A stretch of DNA of 36,843 nucleotides from Bacillota bacterium (GTDB lineage: Bacteria; Bacillota; Limnochordia; DTU087). A model generated the notes under the pieces. That model made no database searches. It had not been told where the DNA came from and worked only from the letters and a program-made list of their open reading frames with translations. This document shows positions 1-10,408 of this stretch, one piece after another. The position numbers and the translations under genes are program-made. The DNA lies in contig JAAYHH010000104.1 of assembly GCA_012735435.1 (NCBI GenBank), positions 1 through 36,843 on the forward strand, in the 5' to 3' direction. The stretch's first letter is position 1; each line of letters opens with the position of its first letter.

Positions 1-22
1 GCATGATCTCATATGGTCTCAC
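1..22 (-). CDS. rpsF: 30S ribosomal protein S6, N-terminal fragment (truncated by window edge)
   Basis: Minus strand reads GTG AGA CCA TAT GAG ATC ATG = (M)RPYEIM, matching the S6 N-terminus, preceded by GGAGGAGGTG; position upstream of ychF fits Bacillota gene order (ychF-rpsF). Confidence 0.7.
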
Positions 23-88
23 CACAGCTCCACCTCCTCCCTATGGACATGGCCCCAGGACATACCTGGAGCAGGGATGGCCATGGTA

Positions 89-117
89 ATTATACCACTG
101 ACAACCCTACCATGCAA
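89..117 (-). promoter_or_regulatory. SigA-type promoter for rpsF operon
   Basis: Minus strand TTGCAT (112-117), 17-nt spacer, TATAAT (89-94), upstream of rpsF. Confidence 0.6.
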
Positions 118-140
118 CATGGCTGGCGTTGAAGATGCCT

Positions 141-1283
141 TCAAACATTGAACCGGATCAGCATGACATCTCCATCTTGAACCTCATAATCCTTTCCTTC
201 GGAACGCAATATACCAATTTCCCTAGCCCGAGAAAAGGATCCTACTTCAAGGAGTTCCTCAGCAGAAAGGACCTCAGCCCGAATAAAGCCCCTCTCCATA
301 TCGCTGTGGATCCTGCCGGCCGCCTGGGGGGCCTTGGTTCCCCGGGGCACTATCCAGGCCCTAGTTTCCGGACCCTTAATGGTGTAGAAGGTCACCAAGT
401 CCAGCTGCTGATATGCCGCCTTAACCAGCCGATCCAGCCCAGAATCCGGTATCCCCAATTCCGCGAGAAACTCCCGGCGTTCTTCCTCCTCCAGCTCCTG
501 AAGTTCTGCCTCCAACTGGGCAGCGACAGCTATACAGGCTGCTCCTTCTTCCCGGGCCGCTTTCTCCAGCTCCTGGTAGTGTCGGCCGGAGGGCCCGCTG
601 TCCTCACCCCTTATGATCTCAGGCAGCTCTTCACCGCTAACGTTGGCACAATAGAGCACCGGCAGGGAGGTAAGAAGCCGGTATTCCTGCAGGAAAACCC
701 TTTCGTCTTCCTTCACAGGGAAAGTGCGGGCAGCAAGCCCCTGACTGATATGTTCAATCAAGCGCTGGATTAGCTGGGATTCTACCTTGTACCTATCCTC
801 GCCGGTTTTCAGGTAACGGGAGACTTTCTCCTGGCGTTTTTCCAAGGTTTGAAGGTCTGCTAGCAGCAGCTCTGTTTCAACGATGTCACGATCCCTGAGC
901 GGCTGCAAATCCCCTTCCACATGGCTGACATTGTCATCTGCAAAACACCTAATGACATGCACCAGCGCGTCTACCTCCCGAATATGGGCTAGAAACTGGT
1001 TCCCCAAACCCTCTCCCCGGCTGGCACCCCTGACTAAACCGGCAATATCTATGAACTGAATGACTGCCGGTGTGAGCTTCTCAGGGCGGACAACATCGCC
1101 GATCTGCTGCAGGCGCTCATCGGGGATAGGCACAATCCCTACATTGGGTTCAATGGTGCAGAAAGGATAATTGGCCGCCGCGGCCGCAGCCTGGGTCAAA
1201 GCATTGAAAAGTGTAGATTTGCCCACATTAGGAAGCCCGATAATACCCATGGAATACATATTACTACTCCTCTCCCTCACCAT
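141..1283 (-). CDS. ychF: Redox-regulated ATPase YchF (Obg-family)
   Basis: [19 protein letters not shown]-loop, [13 protein letters not shown]-terminal TGS region; true start may be the internal Met of [10 protein letters not shown]. Confidence 0.95.
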   Translation of the reverse strand: MVRERSSNMYSMGIIGLPNVGKSTLFNALTQAAAAAANYPFCTIEPNVGIVPIPDERLQQIGDVVRPEKLTPAVIQFIDIAGLVRGASRGEGLGNQFLAHIREVDALVHVIRCFADDNVSHVEGDLQPLRDRDIVETELLLADLQTLEKRQEKVSRYLKTGEDRYKVESQLIQRLIEHISQGLAARTFPVKEDERVFLQEYRLLTSLPVLYCANVSGEELPEIIRGEDSGPSGRHYQELEKAAREEGAACIAVAAQLEAELQELEEEERREFLAELGIPDSGLDRLVKAAYQQLDLVTFYTIKGPETRAWIVPRGTKAPQAAGRIHSDMERGFIRAEVLSAEELLEVGSFSRAREIGILRSEGKDYEVQDGDVMLIRFNV

Positions 1284-1343
1284 CGAACACGTTCACCAAA
1301 TTTTCAAAGGGAACCTGGGGGACCTGCTGTCTTCTGGCAGCTA

Positions 1344-1535
1344 TCACAGATTCTCCCGCACTACCTTTTTCACAGCACGCTCAAATTTCCTCCGGGGAAG
1401 CATAACCACTCTGCCGCACTGAAGGCACTTGATGCGAAAATCCATGCCAACACGCATAATCTCCCACTGATCGCCGCCGCAGGCATGCTCTTTTCTCATC
1501 TGGACAATATCTCCTAGTCGATATACAGGCAGCAT
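1344..1535 (-). CDS. DUF951 domain-containing protein
   Basis: Small protein [56 protein letters not shown]/CxxC pattern typical of DUF951. Start trimmed to internal Met. Confidence 0.85.
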   Translation of the reverse strand: MLPVYRLGDIVQMRKEHACGGDQWEIMRVGMDFRIKCLQCGRVVMLPRRKFERAVKKVVRENL

Positions 1536-1611
1536 TGGCGCCCCCCTCTCCTCTTGTTTCCGCAGTGCTGCCCCTCTAACCTTTCCTGAACAAAAGGGCA
1601 AGTCGCTCCTT

Positions 1612-2547
1612 TTATTCTACAACACCGGCAGCCAGATCCTCTTTGGCTGCAGCTCTGTCGGGCTCCGGGTCCTGGCCCCTGCCGGACTCAGAATCCTGGC
1701 GAATAACCACAACCTGACGGGGATAGGGCGATGTGATGCCTTCCTCGGCGAATTTCTTGAGGATTGCTCCCCGTATCTTCCTTTCTATGCCCCACTGCTG
1801 CATGGCTTCGGCCCTGGCAAAGACCCCAATAACAACTCCCGTCTCAGTTAGATCGCTTATACCAAGAAGGGTTGGGCCTTCCACCAAACCGGGCATTTCC
1901 GACTCCCGCAGTTCCTGGAAGAGGTCCTCCAAGATCGCCAGCACCCTGTCCACGTCCGCATCATAAGAAACGAGGACATTAAACAAAACCCGCATGGCTG
2001 GCCCCATATTATTGGTCACCTGCTGAATCAGGCCGTTGGGAATAATATGAAGGGCTCCGCCCCGATCCCGAAGCTTGGTAACCCTAATTCCCATTTCCTC
2101 TACGATCCCGCTCACATCTCCTATTTGCACAAAATCACCGACGGCGTACTGGTTCTCCATGAGAATAAAAAACCCAGTAATTACATCCCGGACTAGGTTC
2201 TGGGCACCGAAACCTATGGCCAAGCCGCCAATCCCCGCAGTGGCAATGATAGAACCTGTAGGCACCCCTAATCTTTCCAGGATGGTCATAGCGCCGACAA
2301 AGTAAAGGAGATAGCGGACAGCGCTGTTCAATATGTTCATCAGGGTATGGAGGCGCTTGGGGTCACCGTGGTTGCCTTTCGCTACTTCCCGCTCAAAGAA
2401 TTTCGTAATTATATAGGTGGCGACCCTGACTGCGATTCTAGTAATGGCGACAATGACAACCACACTGATCAGGGTCCTTATGATATATGGCAAATTGGCA
2501 ATTGCGCCTCCGACGGTAGTGCCGTTTAGCAATCCTATCCCCTCCAA
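1612..2547 (-). CDS. Small-conductance mechanosensitive channel, MscS family
   Basis: TM helices followed by [57 protein letters not shown], the MscS pore/beta domain. Confidence 0.93.
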   Translation of the reverse strand: MEGIGLLNGTTVGGAIANLPYIIRTLISVVVIVAITRIAVRVATYIITKFFEREVAKGNHGDPKRLHTLMNILNSAVRYLLYFVGAMTILERLGVPTGSIIATAGIGGLAIGFGAQNLVRDVITGFFILMENQYAVGDFVQIGDVSGIVEEMGIRVTKLRDRGGALHIIPNGLIQQVTNNMGPAMRVLFNVLVSYDADVDRVLAILEDLFQELRESEMPGLVEGPTLLGISDLTETGVVIGVFARAEAMQQWGIERKIRGAILKKFAEEGITSPYPRQVVVIRQDSESGRGQDPEPDRAAAKEDLAAGVVE

Positions 2548-2551
2548 ACCA

Positions 2552-3409
2552 TTATTCTTCCTTCCACCGGGCGTATGAGCCGAGGATCTTGAGAAAACTG
2601 CTGCTCGCGGCCACCGCTTCTATGGCCGCAGCTGTATCGGGAGCAGTCTTGTGTCCGGCAATATCAATAAAAAACAAGTATTCACCTAGAACACTCTTGG
2701 CCGGACGGGATTCGATTCGGGTTAAGTCGATACCCCGGCTGGCGAATTCCCGCAGCTGCTCGTACAAAACCCCCGGCCTGTTTTGCCGAGGTGAAAAGAC
2801 AATGGAAGTCTTATCATCGCCGGTGGGATGGCTGCAGTCTTCTTTACCGAGGACGCAGAACCGGGTGGCATTGGCCCGGTTATCTTGGATATCCGAGGCC
2901 AGAATCTCCAGTCTGTAGAATACAGCTGCTGCCGCATTGCCGATGGCCGCCCACTTATCTTTACTCCCGGACACAACCTTGGCCGCCTCCGCTGTGGAAC
3001 TGGCAGTAACCAACTCTGCCTGGGGCAGATTTTCTTGCAAAAAGGTCCGACACTGGCCTAAAGCCTGGGGGTGTGAGATAACCTTTTCAATATCTCTTAG
3101 GTCCATGCCTTGCCTCCCCAAGAGATGATGGCGAACGGAAATGATAATCTCCGCCGCCATCTTAAGATCAACCTCATGGGCAAGCATATCCAGTGTTAAT
3201 GCCACCGGCCCCTCCAGGGAATTTTCCAGCGGTACCACAGCCTGATGGATTTTACCGCTATCGGCAGCCAGGATAAGCTCCATGATGCTGCCGAAGGGCT
3301 GCAGCACAACTTCCTGGTCCTCCAGCCGAGCCCGATACAGCCCTGCGGCCTGCTCAGAAAACGTCCCCCGGGGCCCAAGATAACCAAGAACCTTCGGTCT
3401 GTTACTCAT
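2552..3409 (-). CDS. pheA: Prephenate dehydratase with C-terminal ACT domain
   Basis: [34 protein letters not shown] motif [21 protein letters not shown]. Start ATG 3409 overlaps the gcvPB stop. Confidence 0.93.
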   Translation of the reverse strand: MSNRPKVLGYLGPRGTFSEQAAGLYRARLEDQEVVLQPFGSIMELILAADSGKIHQAVVPLENSLEGPVALTLDMLAHEVDLKMAAEIIISVRHHLLGRQGMDLRDIEKVISHPQALGQCRTFLQENLPQAELVTASSTAEAAKVVSGSKDKWAAIGNAAAAVFYRLEILASDIQDNRANATRFCVLGKEDCSHPTGDDKTSIVFSPRQNRPGVLYEQLREFASRGIDLTRIESRPAKSVLGEYLFFIDIAGHKTAPDTAAAIEAVAASSSFLKILGSYARWKEE

Positions 3410-4931
3410 CCCGTGCCTTAGCCTCCATGTCCTTTCCACCTTGCCAGCGCACAACGGGATGTCTAGCTGCCAGGGTTTCATCCAGTCTTCCCACTACTGT
3501 GTGATATGGAGCTTTCTGCAGCTTCTCCGGGGATTCTTCGGCTTCCCTAGCAATAGCCAGCATAACGTCGATGAACTCATCAAGGGCAGCCTTTGTTTCA
3601 GTTTCTGTCGGCTCAATCATCAAAGCCTCTTCGACAATCAGTGGAAAGTACACAGTGGGGGCATGCATGTCGTAATCCAGCAGCCGTTTGGCGATATCTC
3701 TAGCTGTAACCCCATTGGCCTTCTGCCGCTTTGCCGAAAGGACAAACTCATGCTTGCAGATGCGGTCATAGGGAAGTTCGTAAGCCGACTTCAACTTGGC
3801 CATCAGGTAATTGGCCGCCAGCACCGCATCTTCACTGACCTGCTTCAGGCCCTCCGGTCCCATGGAAAGAATGTAGGCATAGGCTCTCACCATTACCAGG
3901 AAGTTACCGTAAAACCCTTTGATTTTCCCTATGGATAGGGGCCGATCATAATCTAGATAAAACTCATCGATGTTCTGTCCGGTACCAGCTAGATCAACAG
4001 ACTTCTGCCGCTTCTCCACTACCGGAACAGGCAAGAAGGGTACCAAGTCCTCCCTTACAGCAATGGGGCCAGACCCGGGTCCACCTCCCCCATGGGGTGT
4101 AGAAAAGGTCTTGTGCAGGTTGAAATGAACAACATCAAAGCCCATATCCCCCGGCCGGCACTTCCCTAAAATGGCATTGGCATTGGCGCCGTCGAAGTAC
4201 AACAGCCCCCCTGCCCCGTGGACTATCTCGCTGATGGTCAGTATGTCCTCCTCGAAAAGTCCGAGGGTATTGGGGTTAGTCAGCATTAGGCCGGCGGTTT
4301 TCGGTCCGACCACCTTGCGCAAGGCATCGACGCATACACTGCCCCGTTCGCTAGAAGCTACCTCTACCACTTTATAGCCGCACATGGCAGCACTGGCGGG
4401 ATTTGTCCCGTGGGCAGAATCGGGGATAATGATCTCATCCCGATGGCCTTCACCCCTGCTTTCATGATAGGCCTTAATCAGCATTAACCCCGTCAGCTCA
4501 CCATGGGCACCCGCCGCCGGTGCCAAGGTGGCCCTTTCTAATCCGGCAATCTCACACAGATACTCTTCCAACTCATACATCAGCTGGAGTGCACCTTGTA
4601 CCGTGGCCTCCGGCTGATAGGGATGGAGGCTGGCAAATCCCGGGTATGATGCCAGATCCTCGTTAACTTTGGGATTGTACTTCATGGTGCATGATCCAAG
4701 GGGATAAAACCCGACATCGATGCCGTGATTCCGCCGAGATAAGTTGGTAAAGTGTCGGACTACCTCCAGCTCGCTTAACTCAGGTAAGGGTGCCGGCTCT
4801 GACCGCAGGTATTGATCTGGGATCAACTCTTCCAGTGACCGATTGGGCACATCTAGTTCAGGCAGAAGATAGGCCCGTCTACCGGGTGCGCCTAGCTCCA
4901 TTAACAGCGGGAAATTCTTCTGGCCAGCCAT
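3402..4931 (-). CDS. gcvPB: Glycine dehydrogenase (aminomethyl-transferring) subunit 2
   Basis: [25 protein letters not shown]-lysine motif; [14 protein letters not shown]. Confidence 0.96.
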   Translation of the reverse strand: MAGQKNFPLLMELGAPGRRAYLLPELDVPNRSLEELIPDQYLRSEPAPLPELSELEVVRHFTNLSRRNHGIDVGFYPLGSCTMKYNPKVNEDLASYPGFASLHPYQPEATVQGALQLMYELEEYLCEIAGLERATLAPAAGAHGELTGLMLIKAYHESRGEGHRDEIIIPDSAHGTNPASAAMCGYKVVEVASSERGSVCVDALRKVVGPKTAGLMLTNPNTLGLFEEDILTISEIVHGAGGLLYFDGANANAILGKCRPGDMGFDVVHFNLHKTFSTPHGGGGPGSGPIAVREDLVPFLPVPVVEKRQKSVDLAGTGQNIDEFYLDYDRPLSIGKIKGFYGNFLVMVRAYAYILSMGPEGLKQVSEDAVLAANYLMAKLKSAYELPYDRICKHEFVLSAKRQKANGVTARDIAKRLLDYDMHAPTVYFPLIVEEALMIEPTETETKAALDEFIDVMLAIAREAEESPEKLQKAPYHTVVGRLDETLAARHPVVRWQGGKDMEAKARDE

Positions 4932-6286
4932 TACCTTACCCCCTTTAGCACCTGAACCAAGTGCTGAATTTCACTGGCAGTTCTAGCTTCCGTTACGCAG
5001 AAAAGAATGGCATTTTCCCATTCGGGACGATCGGGATACATCTTCGCCAAGGGAAGCCCCCCGATTATTCCCTTATCCAGTAATGCTGCATTGACTTTAG
5101 TCCAAGGCACAGGAGCCTTGACTGCAAACTCGTGATAATACGGTCCTTCGAAAAGCATTTCCCATCCCGGCAGGGCGGTTATCTGTTCTGCAGTGTAATG
5201 GGCCTTCTGAGCGCACTGGAGAGCTACTTCCCTTAGCCCCTCTTTGCCCAGCATCGCCAAGTAGATTGTCCCCATTAGCGACGAGTGGGCCGCATTTGTG
5301 CAGATATTAGACGTAGCTCTGTGCCTGCGGATATGCTGCTCCCTGGTCTGCAGGGTAAGGACAAATCCCCGATTGCCGGCCTCATCCCGGGTCTCACCCA
5401 CAATCCTTCCCGGCATCCGCCTGATGTACTTCTCCTTCGCAGCCATAAAGCCGAAACTCGGTCCGCCAAAGGCCGGCGGATTCCCCAAAGGCTGGCCGTC
5501 ACCCACCACTATATCTGCACCATAGGCAGCCGGAGCCTTGAGTATTCCCAGGGATATGGGATTGACACAAGCTGCGAACATCGTCGGGACATCTTCCAGG
5601 AGAGCACCGATTTCGTCAACGGGCTCCAACAGGCCGAAGAAGTTTGGCTGCTGGACCAATACAGCCGCTGTATCCTTTCCTAAATACGGTCTCAGCGCTT
5701 CCGGATCGGCGGTCCCTCGATCTGTGGGCAGTACCACCAACTCGGCCCCCACAGCTCTTAGATAGGTCTCCACCACTGCCCGGTAGTCAGGATGTATACT
5801 CTCAAAGGCGATGACCCTGCTGCCGTTGGTGATGTTAATGGCCATTAGTGCTGCCTCTGCCAAAGCAGTAGCTCCATCGTACATGGAGGCATTGGCAACA
5901 TCCATCCCTGTGAGGCTGCAGATCAGTGTCTGGTATTCAAAGGTGGCCTGCAGTACCCCCTGACTGATCTCTGCCTGATAAGGCGTATAGGCAGTGAGGA
6001 ATTCAGCTCGGTTGGCCAGATGGTATACTGCCCTGGGAACCAGATGTTGGTACACCCCAGCCCCTAAAAAGGAAGTATGGGTATCTAGAGAAATGTTCCG
6101 ATCGCCCAACTCCTGCACATGGCGAATCAATTCGCTTTCGGTAAGGGGTTGGGGCAGATCCAGATTTTTCTGCAACTTTATTTCCCGGGGAATATCTGAA
6201 AACAACTCCTCAACTGACTCCGCACCGATGGCTGACAGCATTTCCTGCCGCTCCCCTGGAGTCAAGGGCAAATAGGGATAACCCAT
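4931..6286 (-). CDS. gcvPA: Glycine dehydrogenase (aminomethyl-transferring) subunit 1
   Basis: [40 protein letters not shown]; adjacent to gcvPB. Confidence 0.95.
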   Translation of the reverse strand: MGYPYLPLTPGERQEMLSAIGAESVEELFSDIPREIKLQKNLDLPQPLTESELIRHVQELGDRNISLDTHTSFLGAGVYQHLVPRAVYHLANRAEFLTAYTPYQAEISQGVLQATFEYQTLICSLTGMDVANASMYDGATALAEAALMAINITNGSRVIAFESIHPDYRAVVETYLRAVGAELVVLPTDRGTADPEALRPYLGKDTAAVLVQQPNFFGLLEPVDEIGALLEDVPTMFAACVNPISLGILKAPAAYGADIVVGDGQPLGNPPAFGGPSFGFMAAKEKYIRRMPGRIVGETRDEAGNRGFVLTLQTREQHIRRHRATSNICTNAAHSSLMGTIYLAMLGKEGLREVALQCAQKAHYTAEQITALPGWEMLFEGPYYHEFAVKAPVPWTKVNAALLDKGIIGGLPLAKMYPDRPEWENAILFCVTEARTASEIQHLVQVLKGVR

Positions 6287-6319
6287 GCTCTTCGCTCCTT
6301 CTTTCAAATTGCTGCCGGC

Positions 6320-6706
6320 TTACGCTTCCTTTTCCAACAGCTTTTCGTACTCCTCCGCAGACAGCAGCCCATCTAATTCGGCGTCTGTCTCGGGAGAAAG
6401 CTTCACCAGCCACCCCTCGCCGTAGCAATCATCATTGATCAACTCCGGGCTGTCTACCAAGGCCTCATTTACCTCAATAATGGTGCCTCCCACTGGAGCA
6501 TAAATGTCTGACACAGCCTTAACCGATTCGATAACCGCCAAGCTCTCGCCCTTTTTGTACTCTGCTCCTACCTGGGGCAGATCGGCAAAAACAATATCTC
6601 CCATTTCCCCCTGGGCATATTCGGTTATACCCACGATGAGCCCATCATCAGTTACCTTTACCCATTCATGGCTCTCGGTGTACTTCAGATCAACTGGCAC
6701 CTTCAT
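6320..6706 (-). CDS. gcvH: Glycine cleavage system H protein
   Basis: Lipoyl-domain motif GESLAVIESVKAVSDIYAPVGG. Confidence 0.97.
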   Translation of the reverse strand: MKVPVDLKYTESHEWVKVTDDGLIVGITEYAQGEMGDIVFADLPQVGAEYKKGESLAVIESVKAVSDIYAPVGGTIIEVNEALVDSPELINDDCYGEGWLVKLSPETDAELDGLLSAEEYEKLLEKEA

Positions 6707-6739
6707 GTTCAGTTCCTCCTTAATCTTGTTCTCAGTTCT

Positions 6740-7846
6740 CTAGCTAACGGTATCCTTAACCCGGGAGGGTACGAAGGGTAATGGAGCAATTTGTGCCGCC
6801 ACTGCTTTGCCCCGTATGATAATCTCTAGTGGCGTACCCGTCTTAGCCTGGGAAATGTCTACATAAGCCAAACCGATAGCACGGTTTAGGGAGGGTGAAA
6901 TACAGCCGCTGGTAACTTCCCCCGCGGGCTGGCCGTTTGCCTCGACAGGATATCCTTGGCGGGCAATCCCCCGGTCCTGCAGCATAAAACCTACCAACCG
7001 CCGGGAATTCTTGCCCTTACCGGCTGCCAGTGCATCACGGCCGATGAATTCCTTGTCGAGCTTCACCGCCCAGCCGAGTCCAGCCTCCCAAGGAGTGGTA
7101 GACTCATCGATGTCGTTGCCGTACAAAGTGTATCCCATCTCCAGCCGCAGCGTATCCCTGGCTCCTAGACCAACTGGCTTCAACCCCAGTGGTTCAGCCA
7201 GGGCCATAAACCTTTCCCACCAGAGGGGAGCATCGGCTGCAGGCATGTAGAGTTCATAGCCTATTTCCCCCGTATACCCTGTGCGGGATACCATCAGTTC
7301 TCCATTATCCCCCAGCAAGCGAAATGCCATATAAGGCAGATCCAGTACTTCCAGACCTACTGCCTCCATAACCTTGGGTGACGCGGGCCCCTGAACTGCC
7401 AGAATGGCCCTTTCTTGTCCCACATTTACGATTTCCACCTGGCCTTGGTACGGAGGTTCATTGGCTTTTTTCATCAGCCACTCCACGTCCTTGGCTGTGT
7501 TGGAGGCATTGACTGCCAAAGTCACATAATCGGCGTGTCGGTATACTAACAGATCATCAATAATGCCTCCTGCTTCATTACACAATAGACTGTATTGAAC
7601 ACGCCCCGGAGCCACCTGTACAATGTCATTGGTCAATACCCATTGGGCAAACTCCAAGGCCAGCGGCCCTCTTATTTCTACTTCCCCCATGTGGGAGAGA
7701 TCAAACAATCCGCAGGTCTGCCTGACAGCCAAATGCTCATCAATAATCCCCGTATACTGAACAGGCATCTCCCAGCCGCCGAACTCAGTAAATCGAGCCC
7801 CCAAGGCCCTGTGATGGTCGACCAAAGGGGTAACTTTACCGGACAT
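6740..7846 (-). CDS. gcvT: Glycine cleavage system aminomethyltransferase T protein
   Basis: FDLSHMGEVEIRGP, SRTGYTGEIGYELY, ARDTLRLEMGYTLYGNDID. Start set to internal MSGKVTPL. Confidence 0.96.
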   Translation of the reverse strand: MSGKVTPLVDHHRALGARFTEFGGWEMPVQYTGIIDEHLAVRQTCGLFDLSHMGEVEIRGPLALEFAQWVLTNDIVQVAPGRVQYSLLCNEAGGIIDDLLVYRHADYVTLAVNASNTAKDVEWLMKKANEPPYQGQVEIVNVGQERAILAVQGPASPKVMEAVGLEVLDLPYMAFRLLGDNGELMVSRTGYTGEIGYELYMPAADAPLWWERFMALAEPLGLKPVGLGARDTLRLEMGYTLYGNDIDESTTPWEAGLGWAVKLDKEFIGRDALAAGKGKNSRRLVGFMLQDRGIARQGYPVEANGQPAGEVTSGCISPSLNRAIGLAYVDISQAKTGTPLEIIIRGKAVAAQIAPLPFVPSRVKDTVS

Positions 7847-7883
7847 GATTAAACCCCCATTCTGCAGTCCTCCCGGTCTTAGA

Positions 7884-7912
7884 CCTATACTGAGATCACT
7901 AATACCAGTCAA
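7884..7912 (-). promoter_or_regulatory. Candidate SigA-type promoter for gcvT operon
   Basis: Minus strand TTGACT (7907-7912), 17-nt spacer, TATAGG (7884-7889). Confidence 0.45.
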
Positions 7913-7933
7913 TACAATACTTGTGTAATTAGG

Positions 7934-7962
7934 TAAAAAGGGGATTTTTCCCTGCTATCCCC
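7934..7962 (-). terminator. Candidate Rho-independent terminator upstream of gcvT
   Basis: Minus strand GGGGAT...ATCCCC followed by TTTTT. Confidence 0.5.
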
Positions 7963-8207
7963 ACCGAGTGGAAAGAGATTTGCCCAGCCGCACCTCTAGG
8001 CTCAAATTCCCATATCTTAATACAGGGATGACCACTAAGCCATGAAAAGAGGGAATCGCTGTGTGCTGGATACTGCAGATACTGCTCAATCCCTGGCTCA
8101 AAAGGAGCCGCCGTACAATTGTTATTATTCGAAAGCGCCGCACTGTCTAGTCTAATAGGCAGAGCTTGCCGGCGATAGCGAATCCGGCAGCTGTTGGAAA
8201 TGTTGAA

Positions 8208-8226
8208 ACCGGCCCATCAAGGGCCG
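8208..8226 (-). terminator. GC-rich hairpin downstream of the VanW gene (weak terminator)
   Basis: CCGGCCC-atcaa-GGGCCGG; on the minus strand followed only by TTTCAAC, so weak. Confidence 0.3.
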
Positions 8227-8278
8227 GAGGACTTTATACTTCCCGCCGAGACCGGATTTCCTTTAGCCAAAGAATTTG

Positions 8279-9658
8279 CTATGCATCCTCTCCCTCAACA
8301 ACCGGCGGACCCTGCCTGATGACTCTGTCTTGGGGCCAATAAATAGTCCGCTCCACAAGTTCTTTCTCGATCATCTGATCACCCATTTTTATGGTCCGCC
8401 AGAGGAGTACTTCATAGCCCTGGCGGCCCCGTCTTTCTTCAATGGTGACCCCGGGACCCAATGCCGGGTCAATCTTGGTTATTACCTTCGGGTGCAGCAC
8501 CCTTACAATCTGGCTGTCTAGTTCAATGGAACGTTCCGGGGGAGCATCAGAGAAAATCCTGATGGTTAGCCGATCTTCATCAACTCTAGCTCTCAGCAGT
8601 ACTCCATAGGGAGAGTTATTGCGGAAGGTCAAATCCATATAGTCGTAGGCTACAGCAGCATCTCGCCCTAGGGGTACATAGGTAATCGGGAGGGAATGGG
8701 GCGAGCGGGCAACCACATCAAGGCCGGCTAGAAGGACTGTATTGTACAATGTTGTGGAAACCTGGCACACCCCGCCGCCGATCCCCGGCAGCAGCTCGCC
8801 GCCGATAATAACCGGTGCAGGTTTGTATCCATCGGAATCCAGCCTGGGACCTACCTGGCGGTTAAAACTGAACATTTCACCGGGCTTGAGCAGTACACCA
8901 TCTAGGCAGCTGGCAGCTAAGCGAATATTGTTGACCCGATTGAGGTCCGTGGCATCAAAGGTAGTAGTGTACTCAGCTATACAGCGCCGCACCCGGAGAG
9001 CAAGGGCATCCTCTGTGCTAAAATCCGGAATAACCAGCTTGGGTCGTAGAACTACTTTCCGATCATTAGGCCGTGTCGAAGCAGCTATTACTTCTTCAAT
9101 TAGCTCGGCAATGTCTACCTTTTGCCCAGGAACTCCCGGGACAATTTCGATTACGTCATCTTCAGTTATTGTTATCCGGGCGTCAAGGGGAGGGATGTTT
9201 GCTGTGACCGCTATTTTACGGAGGGCATTGGTTAGTCTTGCTTCATCTACCGAGACAATGAGGGGAATGTCCCAGCCTTCCAATTGACTTTGATAGTGCT
9301 CTGCCAGCTTGCGCAGGATATTTCCCTGCCTTCCCACCTGGAAGGCTGCCAGCAAAATACTTTCGAGGTCCGGTGTGATGCCGATATCGTGGGGGAAAAG
9401 CCGCCATTCCATTGAGTCATGGACGATGGTGATGGGCCTCTGGACAATCTCATCCAAATGGCCGGATAGGTAAGCAGCTGCTTCCTGAATGGTGAGACCG
9501 CCGACATTAACTGAGGCCACCTTCACGCCTGACACTATAGTGTCGCCGGAAAGATAGGAAGTTACAAATGCATATCCCGCTGTTGATACACAGCCGATGA
9601 TCATCGCCGCAACCGCCAGCAGTAAAACAGGGCGCCTTAAACTGATCACGAGATACAC
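8279..9658 (-). CDS. VanW family protein
   Basis: N-terminal TM segment; VanW core LKPGEMFSFNRQVGPR...GGELLPGIGGGVCQVSTTLYNTVLLAGLDVVARSPHSLPITYVPLGRDAAVAY. Confidence 0.92.
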   Translation of the reverse strand: MYLVISLRRPVLLLAVAAMIIGCVSTAGYAFVTSYLSGDTIVSGVKVASVNVGGLTIQEAAAYLSGHLDEIVQRPITIVHDSMEWRLFPHDIGITPDLESILLAAFQVGRQGNILRKLAEHYQSQLEGWDIPLIVSVDEARLTNALRKIAVTANIPPLDARITITEDDVIEIVPGVPGQKVDIAELIEEVIAASTRPNDRKVVLRPKLVIPDFSTEDALALRVRRCIAEYTTTFDATDLNRVNNIRLAASCLDGVLLKPGEMFSFNRQVGPRLDSDGYKPAPVIIGGELLPGIGGGVCQVSTTLYNTVLLAGLDVVARSPHSLPITYVPLGRDAAVAYDYMDLTFRNNSPYGVLLRARVDEDRLTIRIFSDAPPERSIELDSQIVRVLHPKVITKIDPALGPGVTIEERRGRQGYEVLLWRTIKMGDQMIEKELVERTIYWPQDRVIRQGPPVVEGEDA

Positions 9659-9766
9659 TCATGAGCCCTCCTTCCCGAGCAAAGCCCCTGGTGAGGCCGC
9701 AGCCGCTGTCTGCCGCCCAACGCTCCGCTGTGCTAGAAGGCCTGGAGCTTCTGTCTTTGACCTTGA

Positions 9767-10345
9767 TTAGGTTTTGGCTCTATAAAGAAGCAGCAACACT
9801 ATTAATGCTGCTATAAACAACCAGGCCATGGGTTTTTTCTTGCCCAGGGGCGATTGGGCCAGTTCCCGCCGGGCCATCACGCTCTGCAGTCGGTTAGCTT
9901 GTTTTAGGTGTTCGACTGATTTATGTATATCACCTTTCTGCTTGTAGACGACACCGAGGTTATGATGGGCGGTGGCATAGTCTTCATCATACCTAAGTGC
10001 CAGTTGATAGTATTCAATGGCTCGGTCCAAATCACCCATTTCCCTGTAAATATTCCCAAGGTTATTATATGCTTGCACATAACTCTCATCAACGGCCAGG
10101 GCTTTTTCGAAATAATCTTTTCCCTGCTCTAAATTACCGCTGCCGACAGCGATAACTCCGAGCTTGTTGAGGACAAAGGCCGATTCACCCTCTAGCTCCC
10201 TTAAAGCATCCAGCTCGGCTCGGGCTTCATCTAGTTGTCCCAGTTCCACCAAGCGGTTAATCCGAAACTTTTTCTCGGTTATCTCGTTATTGATAGGCAT
10301 TAGGTTTGCGGCACTGGCGGCTATGCCTGGCCTAACTCCTCCCAT
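9767..10345 (-). CDS. Tetratricopeptide repeat protein with C-terminal TM helix
   Basis: TPR repeats VQAYNNLGNIYREMGDLDRAIEYYQLALRYDEDYATAHHNLGVVYKQKGD; hydrophobic tail AWLFIAALIVLLLLYRAKT. Confidence 0.88.
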   Translation of the reverse strand: MGGVRPGIAASAANLMPINNEITEKKFRINRLVELGQLDEARAELDALRELEGESAFVLNKLGVIAVGSGNLEQGKDYFEKALAVDESYVQAYNNLGNIYREMGDLDRAIEYYQLALRYDEDYATAHHNLGVVYKQKGDIHKSVEHLKQANRLQSVMARRELAQSPLGKKKPMAWLFIAALIVLLLLYRAKT

Positions 10346-10408
10346 TTTTGCCCTTATTATATCGCACTGACAGCTGGTTCGCTAGGGAGTAGTTCTTCTC
10401 CCGCAGCG

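Noticed and set aside
129-773. 214-aa plus-strand ORF antisense to ychF, and other long antisense ORFs (e.g. 35731-36480, 29449-30012, 3441-3938)
   Set aside because: They lie opposite strongly conserved genes and have no recognisable motifs; typical shadow ORFs.
6177-6195. ATTTCCCGGGGAAT-like sequence in gcvPA as a second Noc site
   Set aside because: An extra G breaks the palindrome spacing relative to the NBS consensus.
7955-8143. 62-aa minus-strand ORF upstream of gcvT
   Set aside because: Its stop lies inside the candidate terminator and the protein has no recognised features; the region is better treated as possible non-coding RNA.
7850-8280. Glycine riboswitch or T-box leader upstream of gcvT
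   Set aside because: No recognisable glycine aptamer core or T-box TGGNACCGCG motif by eye; left as an open candidate leader only.
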